A stretch of 64,000 nt of DNA from the NCBI GenBank assembly GCA_002682825.1, contig NOKP01000025.1, positions 191,746 to 255,745 of the forward strand, given 5' to 3'. This stretch comes from Neonectria sp. B-13. Its lineage: Eukaryota; Ascomycota; Sordariomycetes; Hypocreales; Nectriaceae. Of this stretch, positions 1-12,024 are shown in pieces; within the stretch, counting starts at the first letter, position 1; each line of letters opens with the position of its first letter. The notes below the pieces were generated by a model. That model saw only the letters and a list, made by a program, of their open reading frames with translations. It ran no database searches and was not told the DNA's origin. The position numbers and the translations under genes are program-made.

Positions 1-1296
1 AGCTTGGCTACGACACCCTTCTTGACAGTCTCCCAAATCTGAGGCACGCCGACCATGACGGTGGGTCGGAATTCGTGCATATCACCAAAGCAGTTCTTGA
101 CCATCGCGTCGGACAACGTTCGGGGATTGCCGTATCCAAGAGTTCCACCGATGAACAGGACGAGGTTCTCGAGGGCCATTTCGAAGATGTGGGCCAGAGG
201 TAGGTATGCCAGGATACACTCCTTGTCGCTCACGCATTCCTCAACGCAGGTGAAGAGACCGGTCACTAGTGCAGTAATTAGCACAGAGCTCGCTTGCATG
301 GAGAAAGCAGCAAAACTGGGTCGCAATGAGCAGCAATAACGACGTACCTCCAGCAACAAGGGCCTCATGGGAGATGCAGACGCCCTTGGGCAGGCCGGTA
401 GAGCCAGAGGTGTACATGACGCAGTAGAGGTCTGAAGGCTTGGCCGGGTTGGCCTCTACCGGCTTCTCCTCACCAAGCTCGCGCAGCTCTTCATAGGTAA
501 GGACCCTGACGTCAGGGTGATCCTTCTTGAACGCCTCGATCTCGCCACCGACAGTGAAGACGCACTCCTCGTTAACAATGACGGTTTTGATGTTGGACTT
601 CTTGATGGGTTCGGCGGCGGTCTTGAGCAAGTGAGGGTCGGTGTACATGGCAGTACAGCCGGTCTGGATGAGAGAGTGCTCGACACCGCTGGAGCCGAGG
701 GTATCATACGCGGTTACGATGGAAATGGACTGGGAGGCGCATCCGTGGGACATGGAGATCCATCCGACACTATGCGGCGAGGCCGAGTCAGCGCCAAGGG
801 ACAGGACAGGGTGGCGACGGACAGCAGGACGAGGTCAAGATGGTTTCATGACATACCTTGTGGTGCCAAAGAGATGGACCTTGTCTTCGCTGGTCAGACC
901 TATGTTGCGCAGGCCGGCACCGATTTGATGGACGCGCTCCAGATACTGCTTGTGGGTCAAGTAGTCGAACTTGGAAAGTTCAAAGTATTGCCATTCCTTC
1001 TCGACCTCGCGGGTCTCGCCATCGACGTTCTTCTTGACCATCTTGGTCTCCTTGTGCAGCTTGATGAGCTTGCGGGCGCCGACGGCAGTGTGGTTGGGGT
1101 ACAGGCGGGCGCTGCGGGTGATGATGTCGTAAACGGTATGGACGCCTTCGGCCGGGCTGTTGAGCAGGCCGTCCTTGGCCCGGGGGTGACGGCGCGGGAG
1201 GGTCTCGCCGGGGACCTTCTCGTAGCCAGGAGACTCGATAGTGAAGGGGGCCTTGTGAACCTGGCTCAAAGGCATGATGCCCGATTTGTAGTCCAT
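1..1296 (-). CDS. Long-chain fatty acyl-CoA synthetase (Faa1/Faa4-type), N-terminal part, cut by window edge
   Basis: Activates long-chain fatty acids to acyl-CoA using ATP, for lipid synthesis and beta-oxidation. Three exons are read on the minus strand: 857-1296, 348-769 and 1-265, with the gene running off the left edge. Introns at 770-856 and 266-347 have GTATGT and GTACGT donors and restore the frame (TTSVGW and AGVTGL junctions). About 375 residues are visible. The AMP-binding P-loop YTSGSTGLPKG lies near residue 265, followed by LAYLPLAHIFEMALENL, typical of eukaryotic long-chain synthetases. The start MDYKSG at 1296 gives the usual N-terminal extension of this family. The DNA upstream is a purine/pyrimidine-biased tract suited to a fungal 5' leader. 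The paralogue (FAA1 or FAA4 type) cannot be decided from the N-terminus. Confidence 0.93.
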
Positions 1297-4200
1297 GATG
1301 ACAGCAACGGAATGCTCGGATCAGAGCAACCGGGTATTACGGAAGGTGAGAGGGGGAGAAAGAGGACGCCCGAGAGTCGAACGGACGCGGCAGCAGCGAA
1401 TTGGGGGAGACGAAGGGATGAGAGGAGCAGAAAGGGTGTATCTTTGGTGTTGCGGAGGGGGAGAAAGAGGAGGAGGAGGAGAAGAAGCGGAGGCCCAGGC
1501 AGATAAAGTGAGAGGGATGCAATGGATGACGGAGGAGGAGACGACGACGGCGTAGCGAGGAGGCGAGGCATGCAAAGGCTTCTGCGCGGGCAACAGGGAA
1601 GGGAAGGGAAGGTAGACATGAGCAAGGCAGGGGAAGGTACTTACCTACTACGTAAGGCACTACCTACGTAGGCGGGCAAGTACCTTAGGTTGGGTTACAC
1701 GTACCTAAGTACCTGCCCTCCATACTACTTAGCCTCGAGGTGGTGGAAATGACCCAATGGAACTACCCGTCAACCGCCTAAGTTACTTATCCATCAAATC
1801 AGAGAGATCCGACCTATAAGCAAATGCAACAGCGCAGATCCAGGGTTGGGGTAATGTCGACCCTCCCCAAGCTTTCGCTGACTTACCTGAGTGCGAATAC
1901 CTGCCAATTGTGTCTGCACACACCTACTTAGGTACCTAATAGTACCGCACGCTGGGGCCAGGCCAGTTGTTGGGGCTGCAGAGTGACCAGCCAGAGCTCC
2001 CCTTAGCGGGTCTTGGCGGGTTCAGGCGACGACGCCACAGCGACCAGTGAGGTGTCCACTAATAAGGCCCCAGCGGCACGAGATCCGGTTAGAGTGCTGA
2101 GTGCCTACCTGCTTGCCTACTTGCTACGTACCTTGTTTGCTTGTGTACATTTTCCGGTACGTCCATGGCAAATAAAGCCAAAGAGAGAGAGTGTGAGATT
2201 ACCTACATAGTACGTAATGTTTCGTGCTGGAAAAAGCCACAGTGCTCCCCAACCCAGTTTCTAGTTGCCTGGAGCACCTGTTGCGAGCTACCCTAGCTAT
2301 CCCAGCGTCTTTGGTCGTGGCATCGGGGCTTTAGCTTTGGATGCTTTAGGTTGCAGTAGCACCAGAGCAATGTCGATTCGAGGGCCAGCATTAGAAAGCT
2401 CGCCCGCCAAGGGGCGGGAGGTACCTGGCCAAGAACACGAGGTACCTTCAGTGCCCCAGCCAGTGGTGCATACCTACTTACCTACCTACCTTACCTTGGT
2501 TGCTTCGGTACAGTGTTGTAATCGACGGTAGCAGGCTGTGACTTACAGCGAACACATGTTTGATTCGCAGTAACTTGCATGCATCGCCTCGGCCGCGGAA
2601 CGAAGCCAAGACAGATTGGATCACGTTGGCAAGAGCACCAACTGCAGAGAAACAAGGGCAAGCCGAGGACAAGCCAGCTTTGAAGCCGAAAGAGGCCGGG
2701 GGAGAGAAGAGGCCGGAGCGTGGACGGGGAGAAGGAAACAGGGGAGCCTGTGAACCGATCGACAGGGACAGGCCATAACCCCGGCATGGGGCGGCTTGAG
2801 ACGCAGCGGACGATGATGGGCAGAGGACGGCGCGGAGGAGGAGCTCGGCGCCGCTGAAACGAGGAAGCAACTCGTTCTGTTGGGATGTGCACCGTAACAG
2901 TAGCATTTTATCTTCTTTGGTGTACTCCGTATGCTGCTGTTGGACCGAAAACAGAGGAGAAGGACAAGGAAGAAGGGGGAAATTACAAGATGCATGTAGT
3001 TGATTTCTGCTCAAGAAGGTGCGCACTCTCAGACTTAATGAGATCTCGAAGAAACGAAAAGCGTTGGGGAAGATACTAGTGAATTAAGACACACCTCACT
3101 TGGAGGGCTTCCGGTTCTGCTGATGATGGGAAAGCTGCCGCCAAGTGGGAAATGGAGCTAAAAGAAAGTGTGGCGTCTGGACGATTTGGTCAGATGCCAT
3201 GGGGTTTACTAGATTGGTTAATGAATGAGTTGCGAGGCTTTTTCCTTCGTTCTCTTTGGCTTGTGATTTTTGGAGAGTTGCTCCTTATCCCTTGGCGCCG
3301 CGGCTAGCATGGGAAGCACAATACCTTGCCCAGGATGGCGAGGATGCCAGCGATTCATGCTCCTTCCTCAAGATGGCCAGCGGCTGGGGTCAGCGGCAGC
3401 AACTGGCATGGGTACGGGGTTGGTTGGGGGATGGATGGAGGGCCTTTTTCTCATGGTTGCAGTCACCCATACTCCATACAGACATTCTCGACCCAAAATG
3501 GGATCCTGACAAGGGAACGAGCTGTACTAGGTATGCAAGTGTATTCGTAAATTGCATCAAACCCAAATGAGTTTGAACCTGCTTAACCAACCCGAACCAA
3601 ACATCCAAACACAAACGCACCAACAAAGTAGTAATCCAGTCTAGATGCGCCTCAACCCAACCGACTTCTGCGCCCCGTTGCTGGCCGCTGTTAGGTAATT
3701 AGGAACACAGCGGAGTTCTTCGCCACGAGAGCAAGGCTACGTCAGACAGGCGCCTGCCGTTGGGAGCTGGGCGACAGACGGGAACACGTCGGGAAAAATA
3801 ACAAAAAATCCCAGGCCCTCCCATCTGTGACGCAATCGAAAACATCTCCAGCGGGGTCAAGTCGAGCTCCCCTGGCCCAGTGATGGAGGGTTTCCATTTC
3901 CAGGGCGTTGCAGCACCTTCAGGGGCATTGGCGCAAGTCCCCCATACCTGCGTATGCAAATGCCTAGCGCGCCGTTGCCCAGGTGCTAAGACTCGAAAAG
4001 CGCAGCAGCAGCGCATGAGGACCAGAGCGAGACAACACCACCGGAAACGCCGGAGTTCTCTCCGCCGCGGCAACCGGAGAAGCGATGCTTGGGCGCTTCT
4101 CGCTCTAAGAGGAATGAAGCCGCAAGAGTCGGTAATGAATGCGACGGGCGAGCTAACAGTGCCATCGGCGGATGGGTTCCAGTTGCCAGGATCGCATGCA

Positions 4201-5083
4201 TTGCAGGCGACATGCCATCATTATATAGTAGGAAGTAGGTTTTGCGAAGTGAGCCATAACAAGAATGAACGCCGCCAGGAGTGTACGAATGCGGCAGTTC
4301 CAACCCCATTCGAACCAGTACGAGGGGACAAGCAGAAATCCGGCATGTTGCTTGCTTGCTTGGTTCGGGAGGGGCACGGTGGGCTGCTAGTTTGGACAAG
4401 CAGGTGGGGGTCCGCTGTCGGTGTCGGTCGACACGGCGAGGCCACTGCACTCGGTTAGATGACAACTAAGATGTTGTCATTCTAGGATGCTCTAGCATAC
4501 TTACACTCTCGTATCCTTAATATATATATATGACTAAGGTACTTGTCACTATATTAATAAGAGAATTTATATATCATTGTATTATTTCACTCAGACACGG
4601 CGGCAGAGCGAAACATGCCGGGGGGCAATATCGAGGTTGAAGTTCCTTGAAGAAAAATGGCAGATGGCAGATGGCTGACAATGCTGAATCAGTTGGCGGG
4701 TCGACATTTCATTGGGTCGGATAATGTGGCGAAGACGTTAAGGTGAGGTGAGGTGAAAGATGACTTGATCGGAAGCCCCGCTCCGAGCCAGGACTCTGCT
4801 GGGAAGAGGAGGAGGGTTGATGGTGGGGTGGATCCAAGTGACGAGGGGCAGGTCCGGCGAGGTGAGGCGAGGGGAAGGTGCCACGGACAATGGAAGGCGC
4901 GGCGAGGTCGGTCATCAATTCCCATTCTTTTTCTTCCTCCTCATCCTCCTCTTATTTCCTCCTTCCTCTCCCTCTTCTTTTCCTCCTCCTCCTTCCATCT
5001 CCATCATCACTCTCCTCTCTCTTGGCTTACCGTCTTCGAGAGCTTCCCATCAACAAGCCACCACCATACCATCCACAGCAATC
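1297..5083. other. Gene-free interval between acyl-CoA synthetase and TAL1
   Basis: About 3.8 kb separate two divergently transcribed genes. No open frame here shows recognisable protein similarity or convincing exon structure. About 1297-1620 is a biased tract (CT-rich on the minus strand) that fits a promoter and leader. About 1620-2500 holds clusters of the low-complexity motif ACCTACCT/AGGTACCT. About 4500-4590 is a short AT-rich island with a TA run. About 4920-5000 is a CT-rich tract in front of TAL1, as is common at fungal transcription starts. Confidence 0.6.
1630..2500. repeat. Dispersed TACCTA/GTACCTAAGTACC low-complexity motif clusters
   Basis: Short palindrome-like blocks built from ACCTA, CTACGTAG and GGTACCTA units recur at about 1636-1720, 1918-1947, 2101-2131, 2198-2220 and 2470-2500. 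They do not form one tandem array. Such TACCTAGGTA-type sequence is a familiar intergenic component in several Sordariomycete genomes. No coding or transposon terminal structure is associated with it here. Confidence 0.5.
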
Positions 5084-6634
5084 ATGTCCACCTCTCTAGA
5101 TCAGCTCAAGGCCACCGGCACTGTACGTCACCCCACCATTCAGTACCCCTCCAAGCACCCAAAAATGCGACGCGAACATACACTTCCTGAGCTTGAACAT
5201 TGGACGACCGCGAAGACAAATCATTGTCAGCAGTGTCGCCATCTATCTGACGGCTGCTCTCGTCGTGTCTCTGCTCTGCCCTTGCGACAACTCACTTGTC
5301 CCCATGGCCCTGATCATTAGAACCACTTGCTAACCGCTTGCTTTCTTCGCGATTCGTAGGTTGTCGTGTCTGACTCTGGTAATTGCCTCACCACCCTCGT
5401 TCGTCTCTCACTGCTAACCGCCTCTCAACAGGTGACTTTACATGTTAGTCCAACTGCTCTCTCTCCCAACCACGGTGTTGTCGTCCTCTCGCGGTACCCC
5501 GACGACATCGCCACACACTCATTGTGCCTCATGACACCACCATGACGTTGAATTAGCGCAGCATCTGGAATTGCAAGCTGACAAGTTATCACAGCCATTG
5601 GCAAGTACAAGCCTCAGGATGCCACCACCAACCCCTCCCTCATTCTCGCTGCCTCCAAGAAGCCCGAGTACGCCAAACTGATCGATGTTGCCGTCGATTA
5701 CGCCAAGCAGCAGGGCGGTGACATCGACCAGCAGGTTGATTATGCCCTCGACCGCCTCCTGGTCCAGTTCGGCAAGGAGATCCTCGCCATCATCCCCGGC
5801 AAGGTCTCCACCGAGGTCGATGCTCAGTTCTCCTTCGACACCAAGGCCTCTGTCACCAAGGCCCTCCGCCTCATTGACGTATGTCATTCCCATAATCTAA
5901 GATTTCGCTCTCAGAAACACCCATACTGACAGATCTTTAGCTTTACAAGGACCAGGGTATCTCCAAGGACCGCGTTCTCATCAAGGTTGCTGCCACCTGG
6001 GAGGGTATTAAGGCTGCCGAGATTCTCCAACGCGATCACGGCATTAACACCAACCTGACCCTCATGTTCTCCCTTGTCCAGGCCACTGCTGCCGCTGAGG
6101 CCGGCGCCTTCCTCATCTCTCCCTTCGTTGGCCGCATCCTTGACTGGTTCAAGGCCCACACCAAGAAGGAGTACACCAAGGAGGAGGACCCTGGTGTGTC
6201 TTCCGTCAAGGCTATCTACAACTACTATAAGAAGTTCGGCTACAAGACCATTGTCATGGGCGCCTCTTTCCGCAACATTGGCGAGATCACTGAGCTTGCT
6301 GGCTGCGACTACCTGACCATCTCCGTAAGTCTCCCCAATCTGCCTGTACCCATCTATGAGTATAAGCAAAAGCGAATCAAATTACTGACTCCCCTATTAG
6401 CCCAACCTGCTTGAGGAGCTAATGAACTCCACCGAGGCCGTCCCCCAGAAGCTCAACGCCTCCGAGGCTGCCTCTCTGGACATTGAGAAGAAGACTTACA
6501 TCAACGACGAGGCTACCTTCCGGTTCGACTTCAACGAGGACCAGATGGCTGTCGAGAAGCTCCGTGAGGGTATCAGCAAGTTCGCTGCCGACGCCGTGAC
6601 TCTGAAGGACATCATCAAGCAGAAGCTTGCTTAA
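5084..6634 (+). CDS. TAL1: Transaldolase
   Basis: Transaldolase transfers a dihydroxyacetone unit between sedoheptulose-7-phosphate and glyceraldehyde-3-phosphate in the non-oxidative pentose phosphate pathway (cytosol). Six exons: 5084-5122, 5360-5378, 5432-5443, 5595-5878, 5941-6324 and 6401-6634, giving 323 aa, the normal family length. The N-terminus reads [13 protein letters not shown], then VVVSDSGDF, then [16 protein letters not shown], the conserved substrate region. The Schiff-base lysine is K133 in [25 protein letters not shown] and the [15 protein letters not shown] strand also match the family. Exons 2 and 3 are only 19 and 12 nt, and both are needed to keep the conserved DSGDF motif in frame. 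The CT-rich promoter suggests strong constitutive expression. Confidence 0.96.
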
Positions 6635-7532
6635 TTTAATGATAGGAGTCTAATGTGTTCACGAAGGGTAACGAAAAAAAAGAAGTAAAATAAAATCATC
6701 GCTGATGTTTGGCCAATATGAACCAACCCGATCCTGGATAGCGTGACCAAATGTTGCATGCCCAGACACTTGTGAAACTGCGTTGTGTTTCTATGACCTG
6801 TTATGATAGTAACAGGTTACAGCTAGTACAACAATGTTACTATTGTTGGATTGATGCATTATAGAGCAGTGGCTTATTGTAAAGGTTAGTGGAGGTGTGT
6901 GCGCTAGCTGGCTTATAGAGCTAGAACACCAATTGGTATCTGCACTTGTTGTGGATACGGCACCTCACACTTATTGATATAGGATCGTGCGGCGAGCTCT
7001 CAGCGTACTGGCAGCACAGCAGTCCATCACAGGCCTGGCTAGGCATATCTCCTTATATATATATGCTAGAGTTATTCTTCATATATTTAATTCTCTCTTC
7101 CCACTTTTTACTTTTCAACCTTTCTTTTTTAAGTTCTTGGAAAACGCTGTAAATTACCCAAATACCCAGCCAGTTAATCCCCCCCCTGCTCCATGCTCGC
7201 AAATCGTCTCCTTAAGTTCTTTTTAGGCTTGCTTGGCGACTGAATGACATGACGCCTTGCCGTTCTGGGGGCTCCCTTCTCTCCTCCTTACTAAACTCCC
7301 CCACACCCACTACCACGATCCCTTTTCACCTCCCGTCTTTCCGCGTATCGTCTTTCACACGTTCCGCCATTCAAACTTCCCGTCCTCTGCACATTGCACC
7401 CTTCGCTCGCTGTCACCCCACGCCACTGCAGTGAACGTCGTCATAGGTCGCACACTCCTGACCTCATCGTTCACATCTCCGATCGCATATCCGGGAGAGG
7501 CCGCGTGCCTTCCCGACGGTCACGCCGCCAGC
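6635..7532. other. TAL1 3' region and PPN2-like promoter, no gene
   Basis: Intergenic sequence between two tandem genes. It contains a short TA run near 7060 and a C/T-rich tract from about 7260 to 7400 just before the next start codon. An open frame continues upstream of 7533 to 7257, but its predicted residues are low-complexity, so it is treated as leader rather than protein. Confidence 0.6.
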
Positions 7533-8936
7533 ATGTCCATCATGATCAGCGCCGCGCAACGACGCTTCCTCGTCTTCGCCTCCACCCTCTTCTTCATCTC
7601 GAGCCTCTACATATGCGTCTCGCGCCTCGTCTCCATGTCCTACAAGCCCCTGACGCTTTACCCCGAAGAACCCGAAGTCAAGATCGAACTCTCCAAGGCC
7701 GACCTGTCCATGGCCTACGGCACCTACGGCCGCCCGGCCTACGACGGCATCAACCTGATGGACGAGCTCCCCATGGAGTACATCCCCACCGAAGAAAACA
7801 AACGGAGATTAATAATCGTCGGCGACATCCACGGCATGCTCGACCCCCTCAACGCCCTCGTCAAGAAAACCCGATTCGATCCTGCCCGCGATCACCTCAT
7901 CTCCGTCGGCGACATCGTCAACAAAGGCCCTAAATCTGCCGAAGTCGTCACCCGCCTCATAGAACTCAATGCCAGCGCTGTCCGTGGCAACCATGAGGAC
8001 CGTGTCCTGGTGGCATGGGCCGGCGTGAAGCAGCAGGAGGGCGTCGAGGCATACCTTGACTCTGAAGCCTTCGCGGCTAAGCGGAGCGAGTCCAACGACC
8101 TCAAGACAGCACGCAGCCTCAACGAAACACAAATCCAATGGCTGCAGAACCTCCCCGTCATCCTGACCGTCGATTCCATGTCCCTATACATCGTCCATGC
8201 CGGCCTCGTCCCCGGTATCCCCCTCCACAACCAGGATCCTTGGGCCGTTATGAACATGCGAACCATGCGCTTCCCTCGCGAGGAGTTCCGCAAGAAGGAG
8301 GAAGAGAAGAAGAAGAAGGCGGAGGAGAAAAAGAAGAAGGAAGAGGAAGAGAAAAAGAAAAAGGAGTTCCAACAACGAAGCGAGGATACTAGCAGCAAAG
8401 ACTCCGACGACTTTGACCGCAACGCCGAGGCTGGTTACCTCGCTGCTGCCGCAGACCTGGCCGAGGCAAACCAGTCCGATGTGCCATCAAAAGCCAAGGC
8501 CTCTGACACTATTTCCGTGACTCAGGCGACCGCTGAACCCGATGCCAACACACGGTCCCAAACCGCAGGCTATGAACCACCAGCCACCAGCGGCGCGGTT
8601 GCCCCCGAACACACAACTCCCGTTCCCGTCGACTTCGAGCCATCCAACCCCGACCACGATATCTGGATCCCCGTCGACAATCGCGACGGCAAGCCCTGGG
8701 CCAACATCTGGAACCACTTCCAGAAGCAATCCCATGGCTCCCAGCGCCGGTCCATCATCTACGGCCACGACGCCAAGCGCGGCTACCAGGAGGATTCGTA
8801 CACGTTCGGACTCGACTCGGGCTGTGTCAAGGGACACGCTCTGACGGCACTCGTCATCTCCGCCACGGAGGAGGGCGGTTGGAACCACACGACGATCCAG
8901 GTCATGTGCAAGGAGCCCAAGAGCAGCTGGTGGTAA
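7533..8936 (+). CDS. PPN2: Calcineurin-like metallophosphoesterase, vacuolar endopolyphosphatase Ppn2 type
   Basis: Likely a Zn-dependent endopolyphosphatase of the vacuole (family of yeast YNL217W/Ppn2). Single exon, 467 aa from the ATG at 7533. That ATG is chosen because it places a hydrophobic signal-anchor (about residues 11-30) at the N-terminus; in-frame codons upstream back to 7257 look like leader. Metal-binding motifs are GDIHG (97-101), GDIVNKG (126-132), GNHED (152-156), a later VHAG, and YGHDAKRG (His near 412), the order seen in PPP-type phosphoesterases. An unusual Lys/Glu-rich segment (about 250-282, long KKKK/EEE runs) followed by an acidic, Ser-rich stretch is inserted before the C-terminal GH motif. 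The family call is firm; substrate is inferred from the yeast relative. Confidence 0.88.
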   Translation: MSIMISAAQRRFLVFASTLFFISSLYICVSRLVSMSYKPLTLYPEEPEVKIELSKADLSMAYGTYGRPAYDGINLMDELPMEYIPTEENKRRLIIVGDIHGMLDPLNALVKKTRFDPARDHLISVGDIVNKGPKSAEVVTRLIELNASAVRGNHEDRVLVAWAGVKQQEGVEAYLDSEAFAAKRSESNDLKTARSLNETQIQWLQNLPVILTVDSMSLYIVHAGLVPGIPLHNQDPWAVMNMRTMRFPREEFRKKEEEKKKKAEEKKKKEEEEKKKKEFQQRSEDTSSKDSDDFDRNAEAGYLAAAADLAEANQSDVPSKAKASDTISVTQATAEPDANTRSQTAGYEPPATSGAVAPEHTTPVPVDFEPSNPDHDIWIPVDNRDGKPWANIWNHFQKQSHGSQRRSIIYGHDAKRGYQEDSYTFGLDSGCVKGHALTALVISATEEGGWNHTTIQVMCKEPKSSWW

Positions 8937-9696
8937 TGGTACCGGAATAGAAGAAGCTAGAGCACATTTTTTACTTGTAAGACGTAATGGGATTTTTCTG
9001 GAGAGTCATTGAAAGGCGGAGGGATTGTTGTCGGCGTTGGGGGTTATGTATGGGTTTGGCCTGGCGGAAAGCAATGAAGTACGCCGACTTTGATGGCATA
9101 ACGTGAGCTTCGTCTAATCTGAGAGAGAGAGGGCTCCACATATCATTAGCAAGATGAAAGATACAGAATGCTAGGTCGCATCATACAATCTCCACATGGG
9201 TCAACGGCGTTAATGGTCAAGGGGCAACTGGTCCATTAATCGGTAGCCAAGTATTTAATGAGGCTAGTAGATTTACAGACGTTCATGCTGCAGAGTAAAC
9301 CCTGACTTCCTCCTGGTTTCGGATGATATCCAATATGTCTTAAAGATGCATGGAGCCCTCAACGCCGAGCGTAAAAACACCAAACCATAAAATGGCCATG
9401 CAGCTCCAAAGGCTCAAAAGACCATGGCCTCAAACATCCAGCCGCTAGACCAAGAGTGGCAAGCCGGAACCCGCGGGGCCATCTGCGCATCCGCGTCACC
9501 GATTGGCTCCCGCGAAACCCCGAATCTCAGGGGTTCGGCAGTGCTCTAAATCATTCATTCAGGGTCTCGTCTTTCTGTCTCACTTTGGCATCGTGAACTT
9601 GAATACACTCGGTTTCCTAGCGCTGAGGGCTTTTGGTTTCCAGCTCCAATCCCCCCTCCCCTCAGCTTGGAGGTTCGTGCCCCGTAGAAAGTCGCC
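8937..9696. other. Intergenic, PPN2-like 3' end to YVC1 5' region
   Basis: About 760 bp between tandem genes. No supported coding or RNA gene was seen. The last 150 bp before 9697 is C/T-rich (CCCCCCTCCCC near 9650), as expected for the YVC1 leader. Confidence 0.55.
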
Positions 9697-12024
9697 ATGA
9701 CGCGATCTAGCTCCGAACGCAACGGCGACTGGCTGCGGCCCGTTGACGATGAAGAGGACGACGCCTTCCTCTCCGGCCCCGAGGACGCCGAGGCAAAAGG
9801 ATGCCTCGACGATGGCGGTAGATCAACGCTCAACCTCACCCCAGAGGTCCTCCCCGTGTACATGACGATTCACCGGTAAATGCACCCGCATGTGTGACGC
9901 ACACAGCCCCCAACGCGTCGTCGAACACGCTCGCCGACCGTCGTAAAGATGAAAAGGAGGGAACCAGCGTGCTAACACCTCTTGAGTGCAGAGTCCGGCG
10001 TCTAGTGCTTGCGAGCATCGGTATGTGCGTCTGAGGAGACAGAGCGTTGTGCTCGCTCGCTGTCGAAGAAGAAAAAGGCCATGGTTACTAACGGAATCCT
10101 GCAGATGATCCTTACACCCTAGAACACTTCAGGGATCCCAAGATGAACGCCCTGGTGGTGAGGCCATTGGTCGACCGGCTCTACAACCCCGACGACATCT
10201 CCGTCGGTAAGTTCACTCAGGCAACCATGCCCGAAAGCGAGCCTCATCTGACCTACCATCACAGTCTACTGCCTGCTGGCCAACCGCGTCTCCTTCCTGC
10301 GAGACCAGTCCAAGACGGTCCACCAGAGCGTCAACGTCGCCCGCGCCACGCTGTGCGAGCTCCTCGCCAGCCGGGTTCTCCGCCGCTTCCATGAGGACAA
10401 CCCGGGGCCTCAGGGCCTTCTCCTGCTTGCCCACATCCTCGTTGAAGGCTTCGATCCCTTCCAGGGCGCCCCGGATCACGTCGCGCGCCGGGGCCGTAAC
10501 CGCGGGAGCCAGTCCCAATGGCCCGGCCAGGAGAAGAGCGCCAACGACAAGAAGGTCACTGCCCTGGAGCTTGCCATCCTGTCCGAGAGCAAGACCTTCA
10601 TCAGCTCGTCGGCGTGCCAGCGCGCCGTCGACGCAGTCCATGATGGCGAGATCGTCTACACGCCCCAGTCCTTCATGGACATCCTCCCGGATCACTACAA
10701 GCGCCGCCCCATCTCTCTCTACGACCCTCGCAAGGCCCCTCTCCTGAACCACCACCGTCTGATCGTCCCCCGGACGAGGAATCTTATCGAGCTGCTCCAG
10801 TTCATCATTCTTCTCGGCCTCTACGTCATGACCATGGTCTCCCGGCACTCGGAGTTCAACCCGTGGGAGTTCGCTTTCATCATCTACTCGGCTGGCTGGG
10901 TCCTGGAGAAGCTGGCGGCCATCATCGAGCATGGCTGGGAGGTCCATGCCCAAAACCTATGGGCCTTCCTCGACATCACCTTCACGGCCATCTTCAGCAC
11001 CTACCTTCTTGCCCGTTTGTCCGATCTGCTGCTCGATCAGCTACACAGCGGCTGGGGTCTGCCCATCCTCTGCATCGCGGCGCCCATCATGCTGACCCGT
11101 GTCGCCTTCAATCTGCTGCCCAACAACATCGTCTTCATCTCCCTGCACGCCATGATGAGGGACTTCACGGTGCTGACATTCCTGGCGACGTGGTGCTTCA
11201 CGGGCTTCCTGCTCGCGCTGCAGTGGCTCGTCGCCGCCGGCAACGACGGCCGCGAGGAGTTCAGCTGGGTCGTGGTGGGCAAGTGGATGCTCTGGATCTG
11301 GTTCGGGCTGGACGGCGAGGGCATCGAGGAGTCGGTGCGCTTCCACACCATCCTCGGCCCGGCGCTCATGATCTCGTTTGCCTTTTTGGGCAACACGCTA
11401 TTCCTGACGATCCTGATCGCCATGCTCACCAACACCTTCTCCAAGATCATCGCCGACGAGACGGCCGAGATCCAGTTCCGCCGCGCGGTGCTAACCTTTG
11501 AGGGCGTCAAGAGCGACTCCATATTCTCCTACCCGCCGCCCTTCAACATCGTCGCGCTCCTCGTGCTCCTGCCGCTGAAGCTTGTGGTGTCGGCGCGCGT
11601 CTTCCACGTCATCAACGTAGCGCTGATCCGCACGCTCAACTTCTTCACGCTGCTGCTCATCAGCTTCTTCGAGCGGCGGCGCTTCGCGGCGCAGAACAGC
11701 CCCGCCAAGAAGCCGTCCAAGTGGCAGTTCATGAGCTTCTCGCCGTACGGCGACGTGCAGGCCGTGTTCCGGGCGGCGCCGCCTCCGGACATTGCCGACA
11801 TCATCGACCAGCTGGACCCGCTGTCGGAGGTGCCCATCCTTGAGGACGACCTGATGCCCACGATGCTGGGCGACAATCCACGGTCGAAGCTACGTCGGTG
11901 GAGGCTCCTGAAGCAGGAGACGACGGGGCCTGACGAGTCGCCTGAGGAAGAGCGTCCTGGTCACAGCCGAGGTGCGAGTACGTCTGCCAGCGCGTGTGCT
12001 AGTCCCAGACCCAGGGAATTATAG
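9697..12024 (+). CDS. YVC1: Vacuolar TRP-type cation channel Yvc1
   Basis: Calcium-permeable TRP-family channel of the vacuolar membrane that releases Ca2+ during osmotic or mechanical stress. Four exons: 9697-9875, 9992-10020 (29 nt), 10105-10206 and 10265-12024, encoding 689 aa, close to yeast Yvc1. The N-terminal part carries LTPEVLPVYMTIHRVRRLV, ASIDDPYTLEHFRDPKMN and VYCLLANRVSFLRDQS, typical of the fungal TRP cytosolic domain. Several membrane helices follow from about residue 330 (LIELLQFIILLGLYVMTM, WAFLDITFTAIFSTYLLARL, LTFLATWCFTGFLLALQW, then LMISFAFLGNTLFLTILIAM). NTFSKIIADETAEIQFRRA follows the last helix. All junctions keep frame. It lies directly downstream of another vacuolar gene, though no co-regulation is evident. 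Confidence 0.92.

Noticed and set aside
517..1506. 329-codon open frame on the plus strand
   Set aside because: It lies antisense to the acyl-CoA synthetase exons and their leader; its openness follows from the C/G third-position bias of the real gene, and it has no motifs.
7257..7532. Upstream extension of the Ppn2-like frame
   Set aside because: The residues are Pro/Ser/His-rich leader translation; the ATG at 7533 puts a signal anchor at the N-terminus, as the family requires.
10213..10953. 246-codon frame antisense to YVC1
   Set aside because: Overlaps coding exons of the channel and has no recognisable domain.
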